Assembly: GCF_010726085.1 (NCBI RefSeq)
Contig: NZ_AP022560.1
Coordinates: 3,224,001 to 3,288,000, forward strand
Length of the DNA: 64,000 nt
Direction: 5' to 3'
From: Mycolicibacterium moriokaense
GTDB lineage: Bacteria; Actinomycetota; Actinomycetes; Mycobacteriales; Mycobacteriaceae
Shown here: positions 34,550-41,649 of the stretch, piece after piece
Layout: every line of letters begins with the position of its first letter
Position numbering within the stretch: position 1 is the stretch's first letter
The notes under the pieces: generated by a model
Told to the model about the DNA's origin: nothing
The model's input: only the letters and a program-made list of their open reading frames with translations
Databases searched by the model: none
Program-made: the position numbers and the translations under genes

Positions 34550-34652
34550 GAGCGCGCGGCCCCGTACAGCCCCGCGGCTGGCGCGCCATCGAGGTCCCGC
34601 TCGACCGGCAGCGCCGCCGTGGGGCCCGCCAAACGACGACGAGGACCAGGAC

Positions 34653-35468
34653 GTGATGACGGACACCGCCAACGGCCATGAGGTGATCGAGACACTCACC
34701 GCGTGGCGGTACTGGCTTCTACCTCCGCACCGTGGAATGCCCACTCGGCTACACCCGTTCGGCCCTAAGGACAAGACACGATGGCAGGCTGGCGCCACGG
34801 TCGCCCGCTGCCGACACGATCCGACACACACGCCACCACACCCCGACTGCACCTGCGGCCTATTCGCCATGACCCTTATCGACGTGCGCTACTCGGTTGG
34901 CTGCCGGAACTGGGTAACGAACCAAGTGCGAGACGCAATCGGCCGTCAACACACGCTCGACCAATTCAACGGATACGACGAAACCACAGTGCCCGATCCG
35001 GACCACTGGGCCAGGTCACAACCAAAGTCGGTGATCGGCAAAGTGCAGCTGCACCACGCTGTCGAAACAACGCAGTCCGAAGACATCGCCGATGGCGAGT
35101 ACGAAGTCCGGTGCTGGCGCGCACGCTCTGCCACCATCGAGGCGCTGTACGTGCCCGACGACGCCGCCCACGCCGCCCGCACCGCCCGAACCCTCAGCAA
35201 CGTCTACGAAGCGCCATGCGACGTCGGCTATCCCGACAGCTACTCAATGACCGAATGGAACCAACGAACCCGACTCGACACGCACCTATTCGACCCGGAC
35301 CGCGCGATCAAATACCCCGACTACGCCGAGCTTGGCCTGTACCCACCCGGCACCGACGACGCAGCCAAACGGGCCGAAGCCGCCCAGAGAACCCCACGCC
35401 CACGCCACTTCTTCACCGCCACCGTGCCACCCCGCAGCCCGGCACAGACCTGGACCGAGCAGACATGA
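34653..35468 (+). CDS. Hypothetical actinophage-type protein with a Cys/His motif
   Basis: About 271 residues from GTG 34653 (ATG 34656 also possible). Near residue 55 is a motif also seen in many actinobacterial phage and island proteins: CRHDPTHTPPHPDCTCGLF, likely a metal site. The C-terminal half is rich in acidic and aromatic residues (NVYEAPCDVGYPDSYSMTEW). The frame is open further upstream, but that part lies within the previous gene and reads like a shadow. Function unknown. Confidence 0.7.
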   Translation: MMTDTANGHEVIETLTAWRYWLLPPHRGMPTRLHPFGPKDKTRWQAGATVARCRHDPTHTPPHPDCTCGLFAMTLIDVRYSVGCRNWVTNQVRDAIGRQHTLDQFNGYDETTVPDPDHWARSQPKSVIGKVQLHHAVETTQSEDIADGEYEVRCWRARSATIEALYVPDDAAHAARTARTLSNVYEAPCDVGYPDSYSMTEWNQRTRLDTHLFDPDRAIKYPDYAELGLYPPGTDDAAKRAEAAQRTPRPRHFFTATVPPRSPAQTWTEQT

Positions 35469-35642
35469 CACCCACGCGGGGTAACCCCCTGGTGGCCCCC
35501 ACGGCGCCCCCCATGGCTTAGGCGTTCCTCCCCCTGGGATCTTCCAAAAAATAAAAGCAAGTCGGCTACGGGCACACGTTGTGAGTCCAGATGAACGGCG
35601 TGGGATACGCCGCTCGAAGGCATCCGGCCGCATGCTTGGCGG

Positions 35643-35852
35643 GTGACGAAGCGCGCGGAGTACACGCTGGCACTCTACGAGGGGTCACTCGCCGAGCCCG
35701 GCGACCGCAACCCGTACGACGGTCGGTCGCTGCTCCTCGCGCAGCTGTGGATGCGTGGTTACCAGCGAATGTTGCGCGTTCGGAACAACACGGGACCCGC
35801 AATGCGGAAGTACCTCGCCGCGCGGGCCGCAGCGGCACAATCGTCGTCATGA
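35643..35852 (+). CDS. Rmf/CrpP-like small protein
   Basis: A 69-residue basic protein from GTG 35643. The pattern EGSLAEPGDRNPY followed by LLLAQLWMRGYQRML resembles the ribosome modulation factor / CrpP-like fold (G-x-NPY ... W-x-x-GY) that is common in phage and mobile elements. It follows a 174-base gap with G/C runs and an A-rich tract. Ribosome binding is only a suggestion from the fold. Confidence 0.6.
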   Translation: MTKRAEYTLALYEGSLAEPGDRNPYDGRSLLLAQLWMRGYQRMLRVRNNTGPAMRKYLAARAAAAQSSS

Positions 35853-35968
35853 GTAGGCGTCGCCGTCTCCGTCGTGGTTGGGTGTCGGACACCACCGATA
35901 ACCTGTGCGATCGACAAGCGTTGTGGCGACCTGGATCCGCGGTGAATTTAGGGGTGTGGCATGGCTGA
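35849..35968 (+). CDS. Very small basic protein, 39 residues
   Basis: ATG 35849 overlaps the upstream stop (ATGA) and the stop at 35966 overlaps the start of the DUF5131 gene. It encodes MSRRRRLRRGWVSDTTDN and a short tail. The coupling at both ends favours a real gene, perhaps mainly serving translation of DUF5131; the sequence alone would not support it. Confidence 0.45.
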   Translation: MSRRRRLRRGWVSDTTDNLCDRQALWRPGSAVNLGVWHG

Positions 35969-36707
35969 CCGATCGGCGATCGAGTGGACCGAAGCCACCT
36001 GGAACCCTGTCACCGGTTGCGATCGTGTCTCCGCGGGCTGCGACCATTGCTACGCCATGACGCTGGCGAAACGCTTGAAGGCCATGGGATCCGAGAAGTA
36101 CCAAAACGATGGTGATCCACGCACATCGGGGCCAGGCTTCGGCATCACCGTCCACCCGCAGGCGCTCGACGAACCGCGTCGCTGGCGCCAGCCGCGGACC
36201 GTGTTCGTCAATTCGATGTCCGATCTGTTTCACGCGCGTGTCCCGGTGGGTTTCATTCGGGACGTCTTCGACGTGTGCCGAGATACGCCTCAGCACACCT
36301 ACCAGGTACTCACGAAGCGCAGTCTTCGCCTGCGGCGGCTCGGCGAAAGTCTCGACTGGCCAAGCAATTTGTGGATGGGTGTGTCGGTCGAGAATTCGGA
36401 CGTGTTGTCTCGCGTCGATCACCTGCGCGAGGTTCCTGCGGCCGTTCGGTTCTTGTCGTGCGAGCCGCTGATCGGACCGCTCGACGGGCTGAACCTTGAC
36501 GGAATTCACTGGGTTATTGCCGGTGGCGAGTCCGGCGCGAACCATCGTCCGGTCGATGGCGAATGGGTGCGCGGTATCCGCGACGCGTGCCAGGACGCTG
36601 GCGTCGCGTTCTTCTTCAAGCAGTGGGGCGGCCGCACACCCAAGGCTGAAGGGCGTGAACTCGACGGCCTGCTGTGGGACGAAATGCCAGCTGCGGCAAC
36701 CGGTTAG
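35961..36707 (+). CDS. DUF5131 (phage Gp37/Gp68) three-cysteine protein
   Basis: A 248-residue protein of the phage Gp37/Gp68 family. The N-terminus IEWTEATWNPVTGC leads into a C20-x6-C27-x2-C30 motif ending CDHCYA, which resembles a radical-SAM or metal-cluster site. Later motifs NSMSDLFHARVP, LTKRSLRL, WMGVSVEN and IAGGESGANHRPV are family hallmarks. No reaction is established for the family to my knowledge. It is typically next to a TcmP gene, as here, where the two converge and overlap by four bases. Confidence 0.9.
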   Translation: MADRSAIEWTEATWNPVTGCDRVSAGCDHCYAMTLAKRLKAMGSEKYQNDGDPRTSGPGFGITVHPQALDEPRRWRQPRTVFVNSMSDLFHARVPVGFIRDVFDVCRDTPQHTYQVLTKRSLRLRRLGESLDWPSNLWMGVSVENSDVLSRVDHLREVPAAVRFLSCEPLIGPLDGLNLDGIHWVIAGGESGANHRPVDGEWVRGIRDACQDAGVAFFFKQWGGRTPKAEGRELDGLLWDEMPAAATG

Positions 36708-37747
36708 TAGTCAGCACCAGACGCGTACTTGTGCCACCAATCGTGCGATTCGGGATCCCAGGTCGGCTGCGGTGTCCACAGGATCTGACCGAGAGTAGGG
36801 TCCGGCTCGGCGGGGAGGTCGCTCGGATCAAATAGGCCGAGCACCCCGGCTTCCTCCTCTTCCTTCGCCGCCTTCGCTGACTGCGCCTGTCGCATCATCA
36901 GCGGCTCACGCTGCGCCGCCTGGTTGTACAGATGCCGCATGATTCTGTCGCCAGCGTCGTGGTCAGTCGCGAACACCATGTCGAAGATCGTCATCTTGTT
37001 CGTGGACATCGTCATCGGGATCCGATGCGTGTACCTGTACCCGAGGACCGTTTCAAGTCGGTACCGCATGAGGTTCACCATTTCCTGGCGGTACTGCTCT
37101 GGTCTGATCTTGCGAGCGTCAAGCGCGCGAAGGATGCGGAGCCAACTGTCGCCGCCGTACAGGTTGGTGACTCGCGCGCGGAACTCTTCTGACCTGCGCG
37201 CCTCCCGAGCGATCATCGTCGGCGACATCAGCATCCATTGCTCGGTCTTCCATCCGTTGCTGTTCTTGCGGAATCTCGCGAGCTTTTCAATTGTGGCCCA
37301 GTGAATCTCAGCGCCTTGCTGGTCGAGGAATGCGAATGTCGGGGCCCACCGAAGCGGCTCTAGTTCTTGGAGCACGCCGTCGATCGTGATGTTGCAGTCG
37401 CCCTTGATGACCTTGTACCGGTGGTCGTCTGGGAACTTTTCGGCGAGAGCGGCGGACAGTTGGTCGGCCTTGGAACCCAGTTCGCCGAATCGAAGGACAG
37501 TAAAGCCGGGGTCCGCCTTGAGTGCCACGAGTGGCGAGCCGTCCAACTCGATATCTGTATGGCGTTCGACGTTGAACGGCGTACCAGCCATCACATCGAT
37601 ATAGATCCGCTGGTCGGCTCTCTGACTGGCCAAGTTGAACTTGGGCAGGTAGTCGGCGAGGATCTGGAGCTTGTTGCGTGTCCAGTAGGACCACGGGCGC
37701 GGATTAGGACTGATGGCCTTCCCCCTGCCAAACGGTTGACCGGTGAC
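36704..37747 (-). CDS. Three-Cys-motif partner protein (TcmP-like), unusual start
   Basis: The partner family of DUF5131. Family-like sequence (PNPRPWSYWTRNKLQILADY, then RIYIDVMAG) runs continuously in one frame, so it is coding from near 37740, yet there is no ATG, GTG or TTG upstream of TTG 37633. The sequence GGGGGAAG lies just before GTC 37747, where a start would be expected (GTC ACC GGT CAA), so the start codon may have mutated or an ATT at 37765 is used. Starting at 37633 would remove the conserved N-terminus. The rest looks intact. Confidence 0.7.
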   Translation of the reverse strand, partial: VTGQPFGRGKAISPNPRPWSYWTRNKLQILADYLPKFNLASQRADQRIYIDVMAGTPFNVERHTDIELDGSPLVALKADPGFTVLRFGELGSKADQLSAALAEKFPDDHRYKVIKGDCNITIDGVLQELEPLRWAPTFAFLDQQGAEIHWATIEKLARFRKNSNGWKTEQWMLMSPTMIAREARRSEEFRARVTNLYGGDSWLRILRALDARKIRPEQYRQEMVNLMRYRLETVLGYRYTHRIPMTMSTNKMTIFDMVFATDHDAGDRIMRHLYNQAAQREPLMMRQAQSAKAAKEEEEAGVLGLFDPSDLPAEPDPTLGQILWTPQPTWDPESHDWWHKYASGADY

Positions 37748-37815
37748 TTGTGCTTCCCCCGCAATCGACTGTAGATCCGCGGCAGGACGAAGCGTGGGAG
37801 CTTGTCGAGGTTGAC

Positions 37816-38028
37816 CTACGGGTGCTCGGCGAGCACTTCGGCATCGCTGATGCGCACGATCTTGATGTTCCGCATCAACGGGTTGTCGATGGCCGCCTCG
37901 TAAAAGTGCCGCGCCGCTGCCTCCGACTGCGGGCCGACAGTAGTCGCGAGTGTCCAGGCCCCCTCACCGGCATTCCCCGAGCTAATTTCGAACTGGACTT
38001 CGTAGTCGCTGGTGGTGACCGTAGTCAT
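37816..38028 (-). CDS. Hypothetical small protein of the element
   Basis: A 70-residue protein from ATG 38028 (TTVTTSDYEVQFEISSGNAG, then AAARHFYEAAIDNPLMRNIK). The beta-strand/helix alternation suggests a small compact domain. It lies directly upstream of the TcmP gene on the same strand, 68 bases away, so the two may be cotranscribed. A ribosome-binding site GAAAGG is seen just before its start. No family is recognised. Confidence 0.75.
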   Translation of the reverse strand: MTTVTTSDYEVQFEISSGNAGEGAWTLATTVGPQSEAAARHFYEAAIDNPLMRNIKIVRISDAEVLAEHP

Positions 38029-38157
38029 AACCGACCTTTCCTCTCATATGTGCATTCTTGCGAGCCACCGTACACCGCGACCGCCACTCTGGCAAATGGC
38101 TATTGATGTCCTTTCCGGCCATTCTGCCAAGACCTCGCGGCAAGGTACGGCGACTTG

Positions 38158-38261
38158 TTATAGCTGCTTATAGCTGTTCTACAGGTACGCTTTCTCTGTT
38201 CTATAGGTTTGGTGTTGATACGCTGTTGATTTCCTATAGCAAATCTCTAGTAAACCTATAG
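38158..38261. promoter_or_regulatory. AT-rich control region with direct and inverted repeats
   Basis: Within the 276-base gap between two minus-strand genes, TTATAGCTG is repeated at 38158-38166 and 38168-38176, one helical turn apart. CTATAGGTTT at 38201-38210 is inverted as AAACCTATAG at 38252-38261, with a third CCTATAG at 38233. The base composition is far more AT-rich than the host. It is a candidate promoter-operator or protein-binding site for the element; no gene is seen in it. Confidence 0.55.
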
Positions 38262-38304
38262 AGCATTTATGATCTGATAGCGGCTGGCAGGATCCCCAGC
38301 ACGG

Positions 38305-39180
38305 CTATGAGGCGCCCGCCGCCGCCCTCATCGCGGCGCGGATTTCGTCGTCGTCGACCGCGGTGTACCGCTCCGTCGTTGCGACGCTGGAATGACCGAG
38401 CAGCACTTGCACCGCACGCAGATTGCGGGATCCGCGGTAGGCCCTGGTCGCGAACCGGTGCCGCAAGGTGTGGGCGGTCCAGTGGTCGGGCAACGCACCG
38501 GCCATCAGCTTGCCGACATGCTGCGGTGTCAGGTGCCCGTCCCCGGCGCCAGGGAACAGGAAGCCATCGGCGATGCCCTCAGTCGGACTGAGGGCATCCG
38601 GCGATTGCACACCCTTCGCGAGCGCCGCGGCCAGGTCGTCGCCGATCGGCACAGTACGCAGTTTCCCGCCCTTGCCGTGGACCAGGAGCGCGGCGCCGCC
38701 CGGCCCGCGCGTGAGGTCGCGACGGTGAACGCGTGCTATCTCCGCTCGGCGTAGACCAGCTTCGGCCGCTAGACGCAGCATCAGCCGGACGCGCGGATCC
38801 GCGTTGGCCATCGCCGCGGACCACACAGCGTCGGGCGCTGGCCGCGGCGCCGGAGCCGCTGCACGCATAACCGGAAGGTCGGCCGCTGGGTTCGAAGGCA
38901 AGTGGCCTGCGCGGTGTGCCCAGCCGAAGAACGAGACGGCGGTGTTGCGGTGGCTGCGGCGCGTCTCGATGCTCCACGCCTGCCGACCGAACCACGCAAG
39001 GATCCCGGCCGTCGTGACCCGTTCCGGTCTGCACCGCAGGCCGCGCGCCATGAACGCCAGATGTCCGCGTCGGGTCGCGATCGTCGCGATCGACCGGCCT
39101 GCGCCCGCCTCAGCCGCGAGGTACGCCTGAGCGAGACCGGCCCACGCTGGCGGCAGCGGTCGCGGCGCAGGCCGGCTCAC
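38305..39180 (-). CDS. Second tyrosine recombinase (Xer-like)
   Basis: A 291-residue recombinase unlike the left-end integrase. The core-binding domain (AGAGRSIATIATRRGHLAFM) is followed by the catalytic domain: Arg in AGLRRAEIARVH, HTLRHRFATRAY, LLGHSSV and Tyr in TTERYTAV. GTG 39180 is chosen because it overlaps the stop of the upstream small gene (GTGA). Most elements of this size need only one recombinase; it may resolve multimers or serve a separate module. Confidence 0.9.
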   Translation of the reverse strand: MSRPAPRPLPPAWAGLAQAYLAAEAGAGRSIATIATRRGHLAFMARGLRCRPERVTTAGILAWFGRQAWSIETRRSHRNTAVSFFGWAHRAGHLPSNPAADLPVMRAAAPAPRPAPDAVWSAAMANADPRVRLMLRLAAEAGLRRAEIARVHRRDLTRGPGGAALLVHGKGGKLRTVPIGDDLAAALAKGVQSPDALSPTEGIADGFLFPGAGDGHLTPQHVGKLMAGALPDHWTAHTLRHRFATRAYRGSRNLRAVQVLLGHSSVATTERYTAVDDDEIRAAMRAAAGAS

Positions 39181-39419
39181 CGCGACTCCATCAGCGTTGC
39201 GGCGATATCGAGGGCTTGAGCGACACCGGCCCGGTCTTCGCAGGGCCACCGACCGGCGCGTACCGCCGACGCACGGCTGCGCATCGAAAGGGCCGGATCG
39301 CCGCGCAGGCAGACGTCGAAGCTCAGTGCGGCGACCAAAAACTCGCCGTCGTCGACCGGCAAGGCGGAGAAGACGCCCGCGGCGTCGAGGTTGGCGAGGA
39401 TTGCATCGGTGTGTGTCAT
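39177..39419 (-). CDS. Small partner of the Xer-like recombinase
   Basis: An 80-residue protein from ATG 39419 (THTDAILANLDAAGVFSALP, then DDGEFLVAALSFDVCLRGDP). It is coupled to the recombinase by a four-base overlap and lies downstream of the CATATG operator-like sites. No domain is recognised. A role as accessory factor or regulator of the recombinase is suggested by coupling only. Confidence 0.75.
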   Translation of the reverse strand: MTHTDAILANLDAAGVFSALPVDDGEFLVAALSFDVCLRGDPALSMRSRASAVRAGRWPCEDRAGVAQALDIAATLMESR

Positions 39420-39474
39420 GCGGTGAAGCTAACAGCATGAAAAGTGAAATACCAAGGGCTACAGGAGAAGTCAT

Positions 39475-39536
39475 ACATATGTCGCCACCAGCGCAAATGT
39501 CCAAAGACGACATATGTCGGGACCTGTGCATATGTC
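39475..39536. promoter_or_regulatory. Three CATATGTC operator-like sites
   Basis: CATATGTC occurs at 39476-39483, 39511-39518 and 39529-39536; the middle copy is the perfect palindrome GACATATGTC. They lie 57-117 bases upstream of the small gene that precedes the second recombinase, in an AT-rich gap. Binding by a repressor of the element is plausible. Confidence 0.5.
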
Positions 39537-39554
39537 TGTGCAGTCCGTGACCTC

Positions 39555-39691
39555 CGTACCGCCATTCGTACCGCCATTTGGTCGATTTGACCGTACTTTT
39601 CCGCCCTCGTTCGCAGCCGTGTGTACATGTTCAGATCCGTTGTGGCACAAGGTCAAATACGCACAAATGCGAACACCTGCGGATACCGCCG
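39555..39691. promoter_or_regulatory. Candidate integrase arm-type sites at attR
   Basis: CGTACCGCCATT is repeated in tandem at 39555-39566 and 39567-39578, and TACCGCCG occurs at 39684-39691, seven bases before the attR core. The shared TACCGCC also occurs twice beside attL and nowhere obvious in the neighbouring host genes, supporting arm-type integrase sites. Confidence 0.5.
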
Positions 39692-39697
39692 TTAAGC

Positions 39698-39742
39698 CTG
39701 GGGGTCAAGTGGTCGCAGGTTCAAATCCTGTCAGCCCGACAA
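39698..39742. repeat. attR: right attachment repeat (3' half of tRNA-Pro)
   Basis: An exact 45-base copy of 29869-29913. The upstream half of a tRNA is missing, so it is not a second tRNA gene. It marks the right end of the element. Confidence 0.95.
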
Positions 39743-39745
39743 TGT

Positions 39746-40992
39746 GATGTCTCAAGACATCGGAATAGCCGTGGACCTGCTTTAGGTCTGCGGTTTTTTC
39801 CGTTTGGGGCCTTTGGGTGCTCCGGTGGGTTGGTAGTCCCTGGTGGGGTCGAGGGTGAAGTCGCGCAGTACTTCTCCGGTGGCGGCGTTGATGACGGTGG
39901 TGTTGAGGTCCTGGATGAGGATCAGGACGCGGGTTCGGTAGTGGTGGCGTCCGTTGACGCGCAGGGTGACTGATCCGGCTTGGTCGACGCGGTCGGTGCG
40001 TACGCGGTTGTGGGTGTCGGTGCGGGTTGCTGGGGTGGCTTTGGGGCGGCTGGTGTAGATGACTGTGGGGGTGGCTTGGTGGGGCAGGGATCGGTGGGGT
40101 CGGCGGTGGTTGTATTCGTCGGTGAAGGCGTCGAGTTGGGTTTGTAGTGCGGCGATGGTGGTGGCGCGGGGTGCGCCGGTGAGCCATTTTTTGAGGGTTT
40201 GGTGGAAGCGCTCGACTTTTCCGCAGGTGGTGGGGTGGTTGGGGGTGGAGTTGATTTGGCGGACTTTCAGGCGGTGCAGTTGGGCTTCGAATCCGTTGCG
40301 GCCCCCTTTGCCGCCGGCGAAGCGGGTGGTGAAGACCATGCCGTTGTCGGTCAGTGTGGAGTAGGGGATGCCATGTTGGGCAGTGGCTTTGGTGAATTCG
40401 TTGGCGACGATGGTAGCGGTGACGCGGCGGTGAGCGGTGACCGATATCGCGTAGCGGGAGTGGTCGTCGAGCCAGCACAGGATTTCGGTGGTGGTGCCGT
40501 TGGCCAACCGCCAGTGGGTGAAGTCGGCTTGCCAGAGCTCGTTGGGCTGGTGGGCGGCGAATCGCAGGTAGGAGGATTTGGGTCGTTTGGCTGGTGTGGG
40601 TTCGACCAGGCCGGCGCGGCGCAGGGGGCGGCTGATCGAGGCCGGCGAGACGTGTAGCTGATGGTGGTGGTGTAGGTGCCAGGCGATGGTGTGGGGTCCG
40701 GCGTCGAGTCCTTTGCCGGTCAGGGTGTGGCGTAGCTCGATGATCAGATCGATGGTGGTCTGCGGCAGCCGCCCCGGGCTGGTGTGAGGGCGTCGGGAAC
40801 GGGGTTCGAAGGCGGCGTCGCCTTCGAGGGTGTAACGGCGGATCAGTCGTGAGATCCAGCCTTGGGAGACTCCGTAATCGCGGGCGACCTGCGACTGAGA
40901 GCGCCCCTCGATGAGTACAGCGGTGATGACCAGACGAGCCTTCGACACCAGCTGAAACTGGCCGAATACCTATTCCGATGTCTTGAGACATC
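39746..40992. mobile_element. IS481-family insertion sequence
   Basis: Perfect 23-base terminal inverted repeats (39746-39768 and 40970-40992, outer part GATGTCTCAAGACATCGG) enclose one transposase gene. Each terminal repeat is itself palindromic. A degenerate third copy of the end (ATTCCGATGTCCTGA at 40995-41009) lies just outside the right end. The element starts four bases after attR. The flanks carry CTGTCAGCCCGACAA on both sides, which is tRNA-derived and too long for a normal target duplication. Confidence 0.9.
39782..40948 (-). CDS. IS481-family transposase
   Basis: A 388-residue DDE transposase. An N-terminal helix-turn-helix (SQSQVARDYGVSQGWISRLI) is followed by the rve-type catalytic core with the acidic residues in LWQADFTHW, TLTDNGMVF and CGKVERFHQTL. 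Start is GTG 40948. There is no visible frameshift, so it may be active. Confidence 0.93.
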   Translation of the reverse strand: MSKARLVITAVLIEGRSQSQVARDYGVSQGWISRLIRRYTLEGDAAFEPRSRRPHTSPGRLPQTTIDLIIELRHTLTGKGLDAGPHTIAWHLHHHHQLHVSPASISRPLRRAGLVEPTPAKRPKSSYLRFAAHQPNELWQADFTHWRLANGTTTEILCWLDDHSRYAISVTAHRRVTATIVANEFTKATAQHGIPYSTLTDNGMVFTTRFAGGKGGRNGFEAQLHRLKVRQINSTPNHPTTCGKVERFHQTLKKWLTGAPRATTIAALQTQLDAFTDEYNHRRPHRSLPHQATPTVIYTSRPKATPATRTDTHNRVRTDRVDQAGSVTLRVNGRHHYRTRVLILIQDLNTTVINAATGEVLRDFTLDPTRDYQPTGAPKGPKRKKPQT

Positions 40993-41018
40993 CCATTCCG
41001 ATGTCCTGAAAAAACACA

Positions 41019-41033
41019 CTGTCAGCCCGACAA
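41019..41033. repeat. Second fragment of the tRNA-Pro 3' end
   Basis: CTGTCAGCCCGACAA repeats the last 15 bases of the att core and is followed by a terminator hairpin. This may be the original chromosomal sequence behind tRNA-Pro, separated from attR by the IS481 element. Confidence 0.7.
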
Positions 41034-41037
41034 AATG

Positions 41038-41067
41038 AAACCCGCCGGTGTAGCCGAGCGGGTTTTT
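41038..41067 (+). terminator. Probable ancestral tRNA-Pro terminator
   Basis: AAACCCGC (41038-41045) and GCGGGTTT (41058-41065) pair around a 12-base loop with a further CGG/CCG pair, followed by TT. It stands directly after the tRNA-end fragment at 41019-41033, as expected for the terminator of the uninterrupted tRNA gene. Confidence 0.7.
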
Positions 41068-41135
41068 CGTTTGTCGGGCGACATGATGCTGGCAGCCGGA
41101 GTGCCCGGCGCGTGAGCGGCGGTCACGACGGCGGC

Positions 41136-41150
41136 TCCTGTCAGCCCGAC
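41136..41150. repeat. Third fragment of the tRNA-Pro 3' end
   Basis: TCCTGTCAGCCCGAC matches the end of the tRNA-Pro gene. With the copies at 39698 and 41019 it suggests repeated integration or excision at this tRNA. The rest of 41068-41238 shows no gene. Confidence 0.55.
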
Positions 41151-41649
41151 GCTGGTGGGCTTTGAGCCTTTGAACCGCATTCCCACGGGTTGACTCATAC
41201 GGGTTTTGTCGGTGTGATTCCGTAGCCTCTGACGCAGGATGTCACTCGATGATCTTTCAGTCACGGCCCATCACGAGGCCGCCCACGCCGTCGCGGTGGT
41301 GATGACCGGCAGTACGCTCGTCAGCGTCAGCATTCGGTCGACCCGGAGTCGTCACGGAGGCACCGCCTGGCGCGGCGAGAGGTGCCATGCCGCGTTTGTC
41401 GCATACGCAGGCGCGTGGGCCGAAGCTCGCTTTCAGTGGCGCGGACACAGCCTCGATGCGTTGGACGACAGCGGACTCTCGTTCGATGACCACGTGACTC
41501 GGGTGTTTCTAGAGAACACGTGCGATCTGTGGGCGTACCAGCAGGAAACCGGCGGCTCGCGCTCACTCATCGATGAAGCCGTGTGGCGGGTGTTCCAGCC
41601 GGACTACGAAGTGACGACGAATCGTGTTGTCCCGCAGGATCTGGCCTGG

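Larger units (their letters stand above)
29869..39742. mobile_element. Integrated phage-satellite-like element in tRNA-Pro
   Basis: A 9.9-kb island bounded by identical 45-bp att repeats. From left to right it holds an integrase (minus), an excisionase-like gene, a winged-helix replication-like gene with internal iterons, a run of small overlapping genes, an Rmf-like small protein, a DUF5131 gene, a convergent TcmP gene, a small minus-strand gene, and a second tyrosine recombinase with a partner. No capsid, tail, portal, terminase, relaxase or FtsK-like gene was recognised. A phage satellite, a reduced prophage or an integrative plasmid all fit; the first is my preference. Several intergenic parts are clearly more AT-rich than the host. 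Confidence 0.9.

Noticed and set aside
33819..34652. N-terminal extension of the 34653 gene to give a 549-residue protein
   Set aside because: The extension lies over the 261-residue gene in another frame and is a Pro/Ser/Arg-rich low-complexity shadow.
37308..37694. 128-codon minus-strand frame overlapping the TcmP-like gene
   Set aside because: It starts at a GTG inside the conserved TcmP sequence in another frame and shows no domain. The TcmP frame carries the family motifs.
39698..39770. A possible second tRNA-Pro at the right end of the element
   Set aside because: Only the 3' half is present; the acceptor 5' strand and D arm are missing, so it is attR and not a gene.
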